Shown: piece by piece, positions 35,156 to 43,939 of the stretch | Layout: the number at the start of each line of letters is the position of its first letter | Position numbering within the stretch: the first letter of the stretch is position 1 | NCBI RefSeq assembly: GCF_001579845.1 | Contig: NZ_CP007440.1 | Coordinates: forward strand, 248,001 to 312,000 | Length of the DNA stretch: 64,000 bases | Direction of reading: 5' to 3' | DNA from: Rhodoplanes sp. Z2-YC6860 | GTDB taxonomy: Bacteria; Pseudomonadota; Alphaproteobacteria; Rhizobiales; Xanthobacteraceae | Position numbers and translations under genes: made by a program | The notes under the pieces: generated by a model | What the model saw: only the letters and a program-made list of their open reading frames with translations | Told to the model about the DNA's origin: nothing | The model's database searches: none

Positions 35156-35998
35156 ATGCCTCATCGCGGTGCCAGTTACTTCCATCTGCATCTCGTCTCG
35201 GACGCCACCGGCGAGACGTTGATCACGGTCGCGCGCGCGGCCGCGGCCCAGTACACCAGTGTGTCACCGGTCGAGCACATGCATCCGCTGGTGCGCTCCC
35301 ACAAGCAGCTCGACCGCGTGCTGGTCGAGATCGAGAATTCTCCGGGCATCGTGCTCTACACGCTGCTCGAGAGGGAGCTCGCGACGCGGCTGGAGGAGAC
35401 CTGCCGCAGTCTCGGCGTGCCGTACCTCTCCATTCTGGGTCCGGTGCTGCAGCTGTTCCAGTCGTATCTCGGTGGCGAGAGCAAACCGCGCATCGGTGCG
35501 CAGCACACACTCAATGCCGAATATTTCAAACGCATCGACGCGCTGAACTACACGATGTTGCATGACGACGGGCAGCATGTCGACGATCTCGAGCAGGCCG
35601 ATGTGGTGCTGGTCGGCGTGTCGCGCACCTCGAAAACTCCGACCTCGATCTATCTTGCCAACCGCGGCGTGAAGACTGCGAATATTCCGCTGGTGCCTGG
35701 CGTGCCGACACCGTCCAATCTCGAAACCTTGATCGAGCCGCTGGTGGTCGGACTGACGGCGAGCCCTGAGCGCATCGTGCAGATCCGTCAAAATCGCCTG
35801 CTCGGCCTGCGCGCCGAGCACGATGCCGATCAGTATGTCGACCGCCAGGCGGTTGCCGGCGAGATCGCGGCGGCGCGTAAGCTCTGCGCCAAACATAGCT
35901 GGCCGATCATCGACGTGACGCGCCGCTCGATCGAAGAAACCGCGGCCGAAATCATCGCGCTCCTGGCCGACCGCCGGCGCCTTTCGCCGCAACCTTGA
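35156..35998 (+). CDS. ppsR: PEP synthase/pyruvate phosphate dikinase regulatory protein (DUF299)
   Basis: Protein of 280 aa, bifunctional kinase/pyrophosphorylase family. It inactivates its target with ADP-dependent threonine phosphorylation and reactivates it with phosphate. The P-loop-like signature [18 protein letters not shown] lies at about residues 157-174; the N-terminal [14 protein letters not shown] and the C-terminal [14 protein letters not shown] are typical. It opens a rightward cluster (maf, coaE, dnaQ). Whether the target is PPDK or PEP synthase is not visible here. In Caulobacter the ortholog borders the origin. Confidence 0.93.
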   Translation: MPHRGASYFHLHLVSDATGETLITVARAAAAQYTSVSPVEHMHPLVRSHKQLDRVLVEIENSPGIVLYTLLERELATRLEETCRSLGVPYLSILGPVLQLFQSYLGGESKPRIGAQHTLNAEYFKRIDALNYTMLHDDGQHVDDLEQADVVLVGVSRTSKTPTSIYLANRGVKTANIPLVPGVPTPSNLETLIEPLVVGLTASPERIVQIRQNRLLGLRAEHDADQYVDRQAVAGEIAAARKLCAKHSWPIIDVTRRSIEETAAEIIALLADRRRLSPQP

Positions 35999-36010
35999 AA
36001 GTCAGAAGTC

Positions 36011-36619
36011 ATGCCGTTGTGGCTCGCCGCCGATCCCTTGATGCTTGCGTCAAAAAGCGCTTCGCGGCGCGCTGTCCTGGAAAGCGCCGGCATCCCGATC
36101 GATATCGAGCCGGCCGATGTCGACGAGCGCGAAATCGAGGCACGCGCGGGCTTTGACGATCCGGGGCGGGTCGCGGCACTGCTCGCGCGCGAGAAGGCCA
36201 GTGCGGTTTCAGCCAAGCACCCGCAGCGCATGGTGCTCGGCGCCGATCAGACGCTGGCGCTCGGCAAGCGTCGTTTTTCCAAGGCTCCCGATCGCGCAGT
36301 CGCGCGTGAGCAGGTCGCGGCCCTTCGCGGCAATGTGCACACGCTGAACTCGGCTTTGGCGGTGATGCGCGGCGGCGCGGTGCTGTTTGAAACCGTCGAT
36401 GCCGCGCATCTGACCATGCGGAACTTTTCCGACGCGTTCCTCGACAGCTACCTCGATGCGGTCGGCGACAGAGTATTGTCGAGCGTTGGTGGCTATCAGC
36501 TCGAAGGTATGGGCATTCAGCTGTTCGAGCGTGTCGAGGGTGACCATTTCACGGTGCTCGGCCTGCCTCTGTTGCCGCTGCTCGGCTGGCTTCGGCAGGC
36601 CGGTCTCTTGGCGACTTGA
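36011..36619 (+). CDS. Maf-like nucleotide pyrophosphatase
   Basis: Protein of 202 aa. The Maf signature [18 protein letters not shown] lies at about residues 10-27, with [17 protein letters not shown] and VGGYQLEG following. Maf proteins hydrolyse non-canonical or modified nucleoside triphosphates to monophosphates, which clears them from pools; exact specificity of this subgroup is uncertain. It lies 12 bp after the PEP-synthase regulator and overlaps or abuts coaE, so it is part of one transcript. In many relatives aroE stands between maf and coaE; here it does not. Confidence 0.92.
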   Translation: MPLWLAADPLMLASKSASRRAVLESAGIPIDIEPADVDEREIEARAGFDDPGRVAALLAREKASAVSAKHPQRMVLGADQTLALGKRRFSKAPDRAVAREQVAALRGNVHTLNSALAVMRGGAVLFETVDAAHLTMRNFSDAFLDSYLDAVGDRVLSSVGGYQLEGMGIQLFERVEGDHFTVLGLPLLPLLGWLRQAGLLAT

Positions 36620-36624
36620 AACCG

Positions 36625-37221
36625 ATGTTTGTGCTCGGTCTCACCGGTTCCATCGCCATGGGCAAGTCGACCACGGCGCGGCTGTTTGCCGAGGAGGGCG
36701 TGCCGGTGCACGACGCCGATGCTGCGGTTCACAAGCTCTATGAGGGTGGAGCTGTCGCACCGATCGAGGCGGCATTTCCGGGCGTCGCGAAGGCCGGCAA
36801 AGTCGACCGCGGCGCGTTAAGCCAGCGCGTTGCCGGCAACCCGGAGGCGCTCCGGCGGCTCGAGCAGATCGTGCATCCGCTGGTCCGGGCCACCGAGACC
36901 GAGTTCCTCGATAAGGCCGAAGCTTCCGGCGCCAAGATCGTGGTGCTGGATATCCCGCTGCTATTCGAAACAGGCGGCGAAAAGCGCGTCGATGCCGTTG
37001 CGGTGGTTTCGGCGCCGGCCGAGATGCAGCGGGCGCGGCTTCTGGAGCGCGGCATCGACATGGAACGGCTGGAAGCGCTGCTGGCGCGCCAGATGCCCGA
37101 CGCTGCAAAGCGCCGCCGCGCCGATTTCGTGGTGGACAGCTCGCAAGGAATTGAGCACGCGCGGGCGCAGGTGCGCCAAATTCTCGCGGCAGTCGCTAAG
37201 ATGCCGGTCCGGCGCAACTGA
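36625..37221 (+). CDS. coaE: Dephospho-CoA kinase
   Basis: Protein of 198 aa. P-loop [12 protein letters not shown] at residues 5-16, then [16 protein letters not shown] and [20 protein letters not shown]. It phosphorylates the ribose 3'-OH of dephospho-CoA, the last CoA step. A TTG at 36616, overlapping the maf stop, is the alternative start; the ATG at 36625 fits the usual short N-terminus. Together with coaA at 53153, two CoA genes flank this origin-proximal window. Confidence 0.95.
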   Translation: MFVLGLTGSIAMGKSTTARLFAEEGVPVHDADAAVHKLYEGGAVAPIEAAFPGVAKAGKVDRGALSQRVAGNPEALRRLEQIVHPLVRATETEFLDKAEASGAKIVVLDIPLLFETGGEKRVDAVAVVSAPAEMQRARLLERGIDMERLEALLARQMPDAAKRRRADFVVDSSQGIEHARAQVRQILAAVAKMPVRRN

Positions 37222-37253
37222 TTCTCTAAAGCGCCGACACCGCCCCAGAGACC

Positions 37254-37982
37254 ATGATGCGCGAGATCGTTTTCGACACCGAAACCACCGGCCTCGATCC
37301 CAACCAGGGCGATCGGCTGGTCGAGATCGGCTGCATCGAACTGGTCAATCGGTTTCCATCGGGCCGCACATTCCACTGCTACTTCAATCCGGAACGCGAC
37401 ATGCCGGAGGCGGCGTTCAATGTGCACGGATTGAGCGTCGATTTTCTGAAAGACAAGCCGCTGTTCGCCCACAAGGTGGAAGAGCTGATCGAATTTCTCG
37501 GCGACGCGCCGCTGATCGCGCACAACGCCATGTTCGATCTCGGCTTCCTCAATGCCGAACTGGGCCGCGCGAAAAAGACCGTGGTCAGCCGCGAGCGCCT
37601 GATCGACACGTTGATGCTGGCGCGCCGCAAGCATCCCGGCGGTTCCAACCGCCTCGACGATCTTTGCGCGCGCTACAAGATCGACAACTCCAAGCGCGTC
37701 AAACACGGCGCGTTGCTCGACGCCGAGCTGCTGGCCGAGGTCTACATCGAGCTGATCGGCGCGCGACAGACCAGCCTGGGCCTCGCCACGGTGGTGGCCG
37801 GCGTGGTGGAAACGCGCACGGTCTCGGCGACAATGCTGACACGCGCCATGCCGCTGACGCCCCGCATCACCGATGCCGAGCGCGCCGCACACCGCGAATT
37901 CGTCGCAACCCTTGGCGACGAAGCGATCTGGAAAAAATATTGGCCTACAGAGGCCAAGCCCGAAGAGCGGGCCGCGTCATAA
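37254..37982 (+). CDS. dnaQ: DNA polymerase III epsilon subunit (proofreading exonuclease)
   Basis: Protein of 242 aa. The DEDD exonuclease motifs are complete: ExoI FDTETTG near residues 7-13, ExoII HNAMFDLGFLN, and ExoIII with KHGALLDAELLAEVY, giving the HxAxxD form. The C-terminal tail (about 190-242) includes the region that binds the alpha subunit. It edits mismatched 3' ends during replication. Start at ATG 37254, or the ATG immediately after. It is convergent with secB, 10 bp apart. Confidence 0.96.
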   Translation: MMREIVFDTETTGLDPNQGDRLVEIGCIELVNRFPSGRTFHCYFNPERDMPEAAFNVHGLSVDFLKDKPLFAHKVEELIEFLGDAPLIAHNAMFDLGFLNAELGRAKKTVVSRERLIDTLMLARRKHPGGSNRLDDLCARYKIDNSKRVKHGALLDAELLAEVYIELIGARQTSLGLATVVAGVVETRTVSATMLTRAMPLTPRITDAERAAHREFVATLGDEAIWKKYWPTEAKPEERAAS

Positions 37983-37992
37983 TCGCGACGCG

Positions 37993-38484
37993 TTACGCGG
38001 TTCCCACGCCCGGCATGCCCGGTTGCGCTTGCGACAGCCGCTGCTGATAGAGCGCCATGAAATCGATCGGGTCGAGCAGCAGCGGCGGGAACCCGCCGTT
38101 GCGCACCGACGTCGCGATGATCTCGCGCGCGAACGGGAACAGGATGCGCGGGCATTCGATCATCAGCACCGGCTGCAGATTTTCCTGCGGAATGTTCTGG
38201 ATGCGGAACGCGCCGGCGAACACCAGTTCGATGTTGAACATCACGCTGCCGGCGGCCTCGGCCTTGCCTTCCAGCCGCAGCTCGACTTCGAAGTCGGTCC
38301 CCCCGAGTTGTTTGGCGCCGACATTCACCGAGATGTTGATCTGCGGCTGGGTGTTCTGGCCGAGCGACTGCGGCGCGTTCGGATTCTCGAAGGAGAGGTC
38401 CTTGGTGTATTGCGCAAGCACCATGAGCTGAGGCATCGCGCCCGCGCCCGGATCCTGGGCTGGGCCGCCGTTCGTGTCACTCAC
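37993..38484 (-). CDS. secB: Protein-export chaperone SecB
   Basis: Protein of 163 aa, usual size for this tetrameric chaperone, which keeps preproteins unfolded for SecA. The conserved blocks [55 protein letters not shown] (split: [23 protein letters not shown]) are present. The N-terminal about 20 residues are Gly/Pro-rich and variable. Separated by about 116 bp from fxsA on the same strand. Confidence 0.95.
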   Translation of the reverse strand: MSDTNGGPAQDPGAGAMPQLMVLAQYTKDLSFENPNAPQSLGQNTQPQINISVNVGAKQLGGTDFEVELRLEGKAEAAGSVMFNIELVFAGAFRIQNIPQENLQPVLMIECPRILFPFAREIIATSVRNGGFPPLLLDPIDFMALYQQRLSQAQPGMPGVGTA

Positions 38485-38600
38485 TGAAACTCTCCATCGA
38501 TCTGATTTTCGCGCGGGCAGTGGCTAACACGCCGCCCGGAACCGGACAAGAACGGGTGGCGCGCCGGCGCCGCGGCTGCACCCTGAGCCGTCGTGTTTGT

Positions 38601-39086
38601 TTAATGCGATTTCGGCTGTGATTTCGGTTTCTTGGGCCGGTACGTCAGCTTGCGTTCCCGAACTTGTTTCCACTCCTCTGGCGAAAGGTCGATCACGGAC
38701 GGATCCTGACGCGTTTGGCCGCCGGCCCAATTCTGAAACCAGCGCCGGGCCATGCGGCCGCACCATTGGCGCACCGGCGCGATCAGCAGTGCGATCCCCA
38801 CCAGGTCGGTAAGGAACCCGGGCAGGACCAGCAGCAGCCCGGCCAGCACTGTCAGGAAGCCGGCACTGTTCACCTCGGTGGCGGTTATTTCGGCATCGGA
38901 CACCGCGATGCGGAAGTTGGCGATTTTGCCGCGGCCGGAACGTCGCAGCACCAGGAAGCCCGCCACCGTGGTCGCGACCATCAGCAGCAAGGCGCCCACG
39001 ACCCCGACGAGGGCCGCGACAAACACGAATGCTGCAATTTCAGCCGCCGGAAGCAGCAGAATGGCAATGATAATCCGTTTCACCAT
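38601..39086 (-). CDS. fxsA: FxsA family membrane protein
   Basis: Protein of 161 aa with TM helices near residues 3-23, 25-47 and about 70-95, and the FxsA signature with GFLTVLAGLLLVLPGFLTDLVG (read as GLLLVLPGFLTDLVG). In E. coli FxsA overproduction relieves exclusion of phage T7 by F plasmid; the normal job is unknown. A basic tail (RPKKPKSQPKSH) ends it. The start at 39086 removes 19 unlikely upstream codons. Divergent from timA, so the about 200-bp gap holds two promoters. Confidence 0.9.
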   Translation of the reverse strand: MVKRIIIAILLLPAAEIAAFVFVAALVGVVGALLLMVATTVAGFLVLRRSGRGKIANFRIAVSDAEITATEVNSAGFLTVLAGLLLVLPGFLTDLVGIALLIAPVRQWCGRMARRWFQNWAGGQTRQDPSVIDLSPEEWKQVRERKLTYRPKKPKSQPKSH

Positions 39087-39292
39087 GAGCCGAATTCCGG
39101 TGGTGGCGAGGTTGGCGTAAGGGCTCGGATCGTCTATGGTCAAACCCGAGGCGAGTGCGTTGTTTCTGTCGACGGATGCGCCTCTAGATGGCCGCAGTCG
39201 CGTTCCTAGATTATATGCTTGGAACGGTGTGCGTGCCCTAGTTGACGCGCCCCGCCAGGATGAGCGGCAGCCGCCTCGGGAGCTTGCGATAC

Positions 39293-39997
39293 GTGTTTGA
39301 TATCTACACCATCATCTTCCTGGCGCTGGCGGTGTTCATCTTCCTGCGTTTGCGGAGCGTGCTCGGTCAACGGACCGGCCGCGAGCGGCCGCCCTACGAT
39401 CCCTATTCGTCGGCGCGCGACGCCATGCGCCCGGCGCCGGGCGACAAGGTGGTGGCGCTGCCGGGCCGCGCGCCCGACACGCAGAAGTCATCGGAGCCCG
39501 CAGAGCCGGTGGATCGCTGGAAGGGCATTGCCGAGAATGGCTCGGCACTTGCCTCTGGCCTCGACGCCATCGCCCGCGAAGACAAGAGCTTCGACCCCAA
39601 GCATTTCGTGACTGGCTCCCGCGCCGCCTATGACATGATCGTCACCGCGTTTGCCGCCGGCGACCGCCGCCAGCTCAAGAATCTCCTGGGCCGCGAGGTC
39701 TATGACGGCTTCGAAGCCGCGATCAAGGAACGCGAGCAGCGTGGCGAAACCGTCGAGTCCCGTTTCGTGGCAATCGACAAAGCCGATCTCACCGGCGCCG
39801 AACTCCGCGGCAAGACCGCGCAGGTCACGGTTCGCTTCCATTCGCAACTGATCTCGGTGACGCGCGACAAACAAGGTGCGGTCATCGATGGCAACCCCGA
39901 CAAGGTGACCGACGTCACCGACGTCTGGACCTTCGCGCGCGATATCACGTCGCGCGACCCGAACTGGAAACTGGTGGCGACCGAAGCGGGGCAATGA
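39293..39997 (+). CDS. Tim44/TimA family membrane adaptor protein
   Basis: Protein of 234 aa. An N-terminal TM helix (FDIYTIIFLALAVFIFLRL) is followed by a low-complexity linker and a C-terminal Tim44-like domain from about residue 95 (FDPKHFVTGSRAAYDMIVTAFAAGDRRQL, given in part; DITSRDPNWKLVAT at the end). Alphaproteobacterial TimA-type proteins are the bacterial relatives of mitochondrial import factor Tim44; their role in bacteria is little known. GTG 39293 with GGGAG about 10 nt upstream is chosen; ATG 39260 and TTG 39242 are alternatives. It is coupled to mltA by an ATGA overlap. Confidence 0.88.
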   Translation: MFDIYTIIFLALAVFIFLRLRSVLGQRTGRERPPYDPYSSARDAMRPAPGDKVVALPGRAPDTQKSSEPAEPVDRWKGIAENGSALASGLDAIAREDKSFDPKHFVTGSRAAYDMIVTAFAAGDRRQLKNLLGREVYDGFEAAIKEREQRGETVESRFVAIDKADLTGAELRGKTAQVTVRFHSQLISVTRDKQGAVIDGNPDKVTDVTDVWTFARDITSRDPNWKLVATEAGQ

Positions 39998-41424
39998 CGT
40001 CGGGTCGGGGATCTGGCAGCGTCAGAGCAGGACTGATTGGCAGCGCGATCCTGATCGCTGCGAGCGCGGCCGGTGTGACACACGCCGAAGGCCGCAACCC
40101 GCTGAAGATTGCTGACGCCCAATACGAGCCGGCATTGTTCTCCGACATCGACGGTTGGGCCGAAGACGATCACGACGCAGGCTTCGCTTCGTTCCGCAAC
40201 AGCTGCAGGGCGCTGTTGCGCAGCACTGCGGCGTCGCGCGAAGGCCAGCCGATGCGGACAGCGCTCTACAATGTCTGCGTCAAAGCCAACGACGTCGACG
40301 TCAACAAACCGGGTGCCGCGCGCGCATTCTTCGAGAACAACTTCACGCCGATGCGGATTTCGCCGCTCGGTACGCCGGATGGCTTCCTCACCGGGTATTA
40401 CGAGCCGATCGTTCAGGGCACGCGCGATCACGTGAAGGGCTATGATTGGCCGCTCTATCGCAAGCCCGACAATCTGCTGCCCGGCGGACGCATGATGATT
40501 GCGGGTGCCGCGGTCGGCAAAAAGAAGGCCCGCAAGCGCAAGCTGGTCGCTTATCACGACCGTGCCGCGATCGACGACGGCGTGCTGGCGGGGCGCAATC
40601 TCGAAATCTGCTGGCTGAAGGATCCGGTCGATGCCTTCTTCATCCACATCCAGGGCTCGGTGCGGGTGCGGCTGGATGACGGAGCGACCATGCGGCTGAA
40701 TTATCAGGCCGCCAACGGGCATCCGTATTACGCGGTCGGACGCTATCTCATCGATCGCAAGATCGTGTCCAAGGAAGACATGTCGATGGACCGCATCCGC
40801 GATTGGATGGAGCGCAACCCCGAAGAGGGCAATCAACTGCGCCGCCGCAACAAGTCCTACGTGTTCTTTCGCGAGACCAACCTGAGCAGCGAGCAGGAGC
40901 CGCTCGGCGCCCAAGGCATTTCGCTGACGCCCGGCCGCTCGATCGCGGTCGACCGCAATCTGCACGTCTACGGCACGCCGTTCTTCATCTCGGCTGAGCT
41001 GCCGATCGAAACCGAGCAATCGACCACGCGTTTCCGCCGGCTGATGATTGCGCAGGACACCGGCGGTGCGATCGTCGGGCCCGCGCGCGCCGATCTTTAT
41101 TTTGGCGCCGGCGACGAGGCCGAGAGCATTGCGGGACGCATCAAGAACCCCGGGCGCTTCGTGATGCTGGTGCCGCACGAACTCGATCCGAGGGTGCTGA
41201 AGGGCGACATTCCGTTGCCGCGCCCGCGGCCGACCGAGCAGCAGGTTCGGGAATTCAACGACAATCAGGCCAAGATCGAAGCCGCGGCTGACCACGCGAA
41301 AGACGACAAACCGGTCAAAGGCGTCGCGGCCGCGGCCAAGAAGGGCGCAAAGAAAAAAGAAGCCGCAAGCGAAGGCGACGACGACGGCGCGCCGAAGAAA
41401 CGCAAGTCCAAGCACAAGGGATGA
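39994..41424 (+). CDS. mltA: Membrane-bound lytic murein transglycosylase A
   Basis: Protein of 476 aa. A signal-like segment (GLIGSAILIAASAAGVTHAEG) precedes the MltA barrel and 3D domain: TGYYEPIVQGT, the IHIQGSVRVRLDDG block, NKSYVFFRE, and QDTGGAIVGPARADLYFGAGDEA carrying the catalytic Asp region. It cuts peptidoglycan glycan strands to give 1,6-anhydro ends. The usual lipobox is not evident, so it may be soluble or held by the uncleaved N-terminus. The last about 60 residues are Lys/Ala-rich. Overlaps both neighbours by 4 bp. Confidence 0.93.
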   Translation: MTSGRGSGSVRAGLIGSAILIAASAAGVTHAEGRNPLKIADAQYEPALFSDIDGWAEDDHDAGFASFRNSCRALLRSTAASREGQPMRTALYNVCVKANDVDVNKPGAARAFFENNFTPMRISPLGTPDGFLTGYYEPIVQGTRDHVKGYDWPLYRKPDNLLPGGRMMIAGAAVGKKKARKRKLVAYHDRAAIDDGVLAGRNLEICWLKDPVDAFFIHIQGSVRVRLDDGATMRLNYQAANGHPYYAVGRYLIDRKIVSKEDMSMDRIRDWMERNPEEGNQLRRRNKSYVFFRETNLSSEQEPLGAQGISLTPGRSIAVDRNLHVYGTPFFISAELPIETEQSTTRFRRLMIAQDTGGAIVGPARADLYFGAGDEAESIAGRIKNPGRFVMLVPHELDPRVLKGDIPLPRPRPTEQQVREFNDNQAKIEAAADHAKDDKPVKGVAAAAKKGAKKKEAASEGDDDGAPKKRKSKHKG

Positions 41425-41987
41425 GCCGGCGACGGCTGAGCGACGAGGAGACCGCCCTGTGGGAGGGCGTCGTCCGTTCGATCTCGCCGTTGCGCCGGCC
41501 GCCGAAGCGCAAATCGCCGGCCGAGGCTGCTGAAATCGAGAAGCCTCCGGCAAAAGCGCGAGCGGCGTCAGCTCATAAAAAGCCCGCCGGCAAACCCGTG
41601 TCACCTGTAGCGGTTTCTCCGCCGCGACCCGCCGCGCCGCCACCGCTTGCGCCGCTCGGCCGCAAGCTCAAGCAGCGCATTGCGCGCGGCACGCACGCGA
41701 TCGACGGTCGGCTCGACCTGCACGGTTTCACCCAGGCTGATGCGCACGGCGCGCTGCTGCACTTCCTTGCAAGTCGGCAGGCGCGAGGCGCCCGGGTCGT
41801 CCTGGTCATCACCGGCAAGGGCGGCCGCGGCGGTGACCCATTGGCCGAGCGCGGCGTCCTCAAGCGCATGGTGCCGCTTTGGCTGGGGCTTCCCGAGTTC
41901 CGTTCTCTGGCCGTCGGTTTCGAGGCCGCCGCGATCGGCCATGGCGGCGAGGGCGCGCTTTACGTCACGCTCCGGAAGGGCCGTTAG
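41421..41987 (+). CDS. Smr domain protein
   Basis: Protein of 188 aa with a proline/alanine-rich, basic N-terminal half and a C-terminal Smr domain (about 85-188): DGRLDLHGFTQADAHGALLHFL with the conserved LDLHG motif, and VITGKGGRGGDPLAERGVLKR with the TGKG motif. Smr domains are DNA or RNA endonuclease modules, first seen at the end of MutS2. The ATGA overlap with mltA makes it the last gene of the timA-mltA-smr operon. Confidence 0.93.
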   Translation: MSRRRLSDEETALWEGVVRSISPLRRPPKRKSPAEAAEIEKPPAKARAASAHKKPAGKPVSPVAVSPPRPAAPPPLAPLGRKLKQRIARGTHAIDGRLDLHGFTQADAHGALLHFLASRQARGARVVLVITGKGGRGGDPLAERGVLKRMVPLWLGLPEFRSLAVGFEAAAIGHGGEGALYVTLRKGR

Positions 41988-41998
41988 GGTTTCTGTTA

Positions 41999-42090
41999 GT
42001 TATAACAAAGTTCTAAGAGGCCTTGCTGCAGGGGCTAAGTTGTCGTGTTATAACTAGACGACCTCGCCGTTTGGATAACGAAGTTATAAC
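41999..42090. promoter_or_regulatory. Three GTTATAAC palindromes upstream of the toxin-antitoxin genes
   Basis: The 8-bp palindrome GTTATAAC occurs at 41999-42006, 42047-42054 and 42083-42090, all between smr and the antitoxin gene. A fourth copy lies past the toxin. AbrB/MazE antitoxins repress their own promoters by binding short palindromes, so these are good candidates for operators. The last copy lies 16 bp before the antitoxin start codon. Confidence 0.6.
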
Positions 42091-42106
42091 AAGTACGGAG
42101 CCGCCG

Positions 42107-42349
42107 GTGAAAAGCCAGGTCCGCAAAGTCGGGAATTCCCATGGCGTGATCATCCCCAAGCCGTTGCTGGACGAGGCCGGCATCGTTGAGGGCGACGTGG
42201 TGACGATGAAGGTCAACAAGAAGGGTCGCATCGTGCTGGCGCCGGTTCGCGCCGAGGTGCGGGCCGGCTGGGCCGCCGACAGCAAGGCGCTGGCGCAGGC
42301 CGGCGAAGCCGGCCGCATCTGGCCGAACGGGCAGGGGTCCAGGCGATAG
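42107..42349 (+). CDS. AbrB/MazE-family antitoxin
   Basis: Protein of 80 aa. The N-terminal swapped-hairpin DNA-binding domain (KSQVRKVGNSHGVIIPKPLLDEAG) matches MazE/AbrB/SpoVT, and the C-terminal RAGWAADSKALAQAGEA stretch would wrap the toxin. It should neutralise the MazF-type protein encoded 17 bp downstream and repress the pair's promoter. The start is GTG 42107, with GGAG six nt upstream; no in-frame ATG is available near. Confidence 0.92.
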   Translation: MKSQVRKVGNSHGVIIPKPLLDEAGIVEGDVVTMKVNKKGRIVLAPVRAEVRAGWAADSKALAQAGEAGRIWPNGQGSRR

Positions 42350-42366
42350 GAGTTAGGAGCGTCGGC

Positions 42367-42681
42367 ATGGTGAGCCGCGGCGACGTGTGGCTGGTGCTGG
42401 CCGCCGATGGCAGCGCGAACGCGGAGCCGCACCCGTGCGTGGTCCTGTCGCCGCCTGAAATTCACGACCACCTCGGCGTCGTGACGGTTGCGCCGATCGG
42501 CCACAGCAACAGCCACGCCGCCTATCGAGTGCCGACGATGCTTTCGGGCCAGCCTGCGGTGATCCATCTCGATCAGATCAAGACCGTCGAGAAGCATGCG
42601 TTGACGCGCCAGATCGGCACGGTCGAGCGCAAGACGCTGACGGCTGCGCTTGCGGCCTTGCGCGAAATGTTCGCCGAGTAG
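42367..42681 (+). CDS. MazF/PemK-type endoribonuclease toxin
   Basis: Protein of 104 aa of the CcdB/MazF fold: SRGDVWLVLA at the start (RGD-W signature), HPCVVLSPPEIHDH, VTVAPIGHSN, VIHLDQIKTVEKHALTRQIG. MazF toxins cut mRNA at short sequences. The conserved R in RGD-W and the serine/threonine around the P-loop-like VVLSP strand are present. A GGAG stands seven nt before the ATG. The module is cotranscribed after mazE and bracketed by the 12-bp repeat CGAAGTTATAAC. Confidence 0.92.
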   Translation: MVSRGDVWLVLAADGSANAEPHPCVVLSPPEIHDHLGVVTVAPIGHSNSHAAYRVPTMLSGQPAVIHLDQIKTVEKHALTRQIGTVERKTLTAALAALREMFAE

Positions 42682-42703
42682 ATCGACGCGCGAAGTTATA
42701 ACG

Positions 42704-43831
42704 CTATTCGGCCGCCTGCGCGGTCACGTGCTGGCGGAAGCGCGGCATGACGTCTTGCGCAAGAAGACGCATGCCCTCGCGCTCCCAGGCCTCGTTCGGT
42801 CCGCCCCAGTCGAGCCCGATCTGGAGGAGCGTGCCGAACGGCCCGACGCGCTCGCGCAACGCCACGAGCCGGTCGAGCACGGTGCGCGGCGAACCATAGA
42901 TCACGCACTCGTTCATGATCGCTTCCGGCGTGCAGTCCTCGTCCGGCATCTCGGGCTGCGGCTTGATCATCCAGAGGCGCTTGGCGGCCGCGAGCGCTTT
43001 TCGCATATAGCTGCAATAATAGTGGTTCGAGGCGCGCTCGCCGTAGACGCGCTCCTCGGCTTCAGCGTCGGTCGGCGCCACGATCATCAGGCGTGACACG
43101 CGCCAGTCTTCGCTTCGGGCGCGGGAGCCGGCTTCGCGCCGCGCCTCGCTATAGGCCCGCCAGTGATTGGCGACTGCATACAGCGGTGCGACCGGTCCGG
43201 AAATGATGCCCCAGCCTTTGGACCCCGCAAGCTTCGCCGAGGCCGAGTCCGGGCTCGAAATCGAGATGTGGATCGGCGGATGCGGCTTTTGCAGCGGCTT
43301 CGGCATGGTGCCGACGCCGAGCTCCGGCATGATCGCCCGCTGGATCTGCACGTTCCAGAATTCGCCCTTGATGTCGTAGGGCGGATCCTGCGCCCAAATG
43401 CGCAGGATCATGTCGATCGATTCCATGAACTGGCGCTGGCGTGCGGCCGGATCGATGTTGAACAGTTCGAAGTCCGAGGCGAGGCCGCCGGAGCCGACGC
43501 CCATCAGGAAGCGGCCGCCGCTCATGTGGTCGAACTGCGCGCACTCGGCCGCGACGATTGCCGGATGATGGTTGGGCAGGTTGATGACGGCGGTGCCGAA
43601 GGTGAGGTTCCTGGTTTGCGGCACCAGGCCGGCGAGGAACATCAGCGGCGAGGGGAACGGCTCGGTGGTGGCGGAGAAGTGCTCGCCCATCCACAGCTCG
43701 TCATAACCGAGCTTATCGGCGAGCACGGATTTCGCCGTGTCCTCGGCAAGGGTCTCGGACATGGACCGGCCGGGCGGGTGCACCGGCATCATGAACATTC
43801 CAAGACGCATGGGCGGCTTGTCCTTGGGCAT
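42704..43831 (-). CDS. LLM-class flavin-dependent oxidoreductase
   Basis: Protein of 375 aa of the luciferase-like monooxygenase barrel family. MRLGMFMMPVHPPGRS and LGYDELWMGEHFSATTEP, then GTAVINLPNHHPAIVAAECAQFDHMSGGRFLMGVGSGG (seen in parts) are class signatures. It probably uses reduced FMN to oxidise an organic substrate; no reductase gene is adjacent and the substrate is unknown. The start at 43831 gives MPKDKPPMRLG; an ATG seven codons later is another option. Convergent with the toxin gene. Confidence 0.92.
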   Translation of the reverse strand: MPKDKPPMRLGMFMMPVHPPGRSMSETLAEDTAKSVLADKLGYDELWMGEHFSATTEPFPSPLMFLAGLVPQTRNLTFGTAVINLPNHHPAIVAAECAQFDHMSGGRFLMGVGSGGLASDFELFNIDPAARQRQFMESIDMILRIWAQDPPYDIKGEFWNVQIQRAIMPELGVGTMPKPLQKPHPPIHISISSPDSASAKLAGSKGWGIISGPVAPLYAVANHWRAYSEARREAGSRARSEDWRVSRLMIVAPTDAEAEERVYGERASNHYYCSYMRKALAAAKRLWMIKPQPEMPDEDCTPEAIMNECVIYGSPRTVLDRLVALRERVGPFGTLLQIGLDWGGPNEAWEREGMRLLAQDVMPRFRQHVTAQAAE

Positions 43832-43939
43832 GCACTATTTTTGCGCGCCCAAGTCTATCGGATTTTCAAGCCGCGTCGAACGACGAAGGCCGCCGCCCGA
43901 CGGGCGACGGCTCATCAGATCCAAATCCGGAATAGCGGC

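Larger units (their letters stand above)
42079..42702. repeat. 12-bp direct repeat bracketing the toxin-antitoxin module
   Basis: CGAAGTTATAAC occurs at 42079-42090 and again at 42691-42702, in the same orientation. The first copy lies just before the antitoxin's ribosome-binding site and the second 10 bp after the toxin stop. The spanned segment is almost exactly the two genes, as if inserted or moved as a unit; each copy also contains the GTTATAAC palindrome. Confidence 0.7.

Noticed and set aside
39700-41643. 647-codon open frame on minus
   Set aside because: Antisense to timA, mltA and smr, which have strong family signatures and overlapping operon structure.
43885-43915. Inverted repeat downstream of the DUF6481-like gene as a terminator
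   Set aside because: The stem has a mismatch and no T-run follows on the relevant strand.
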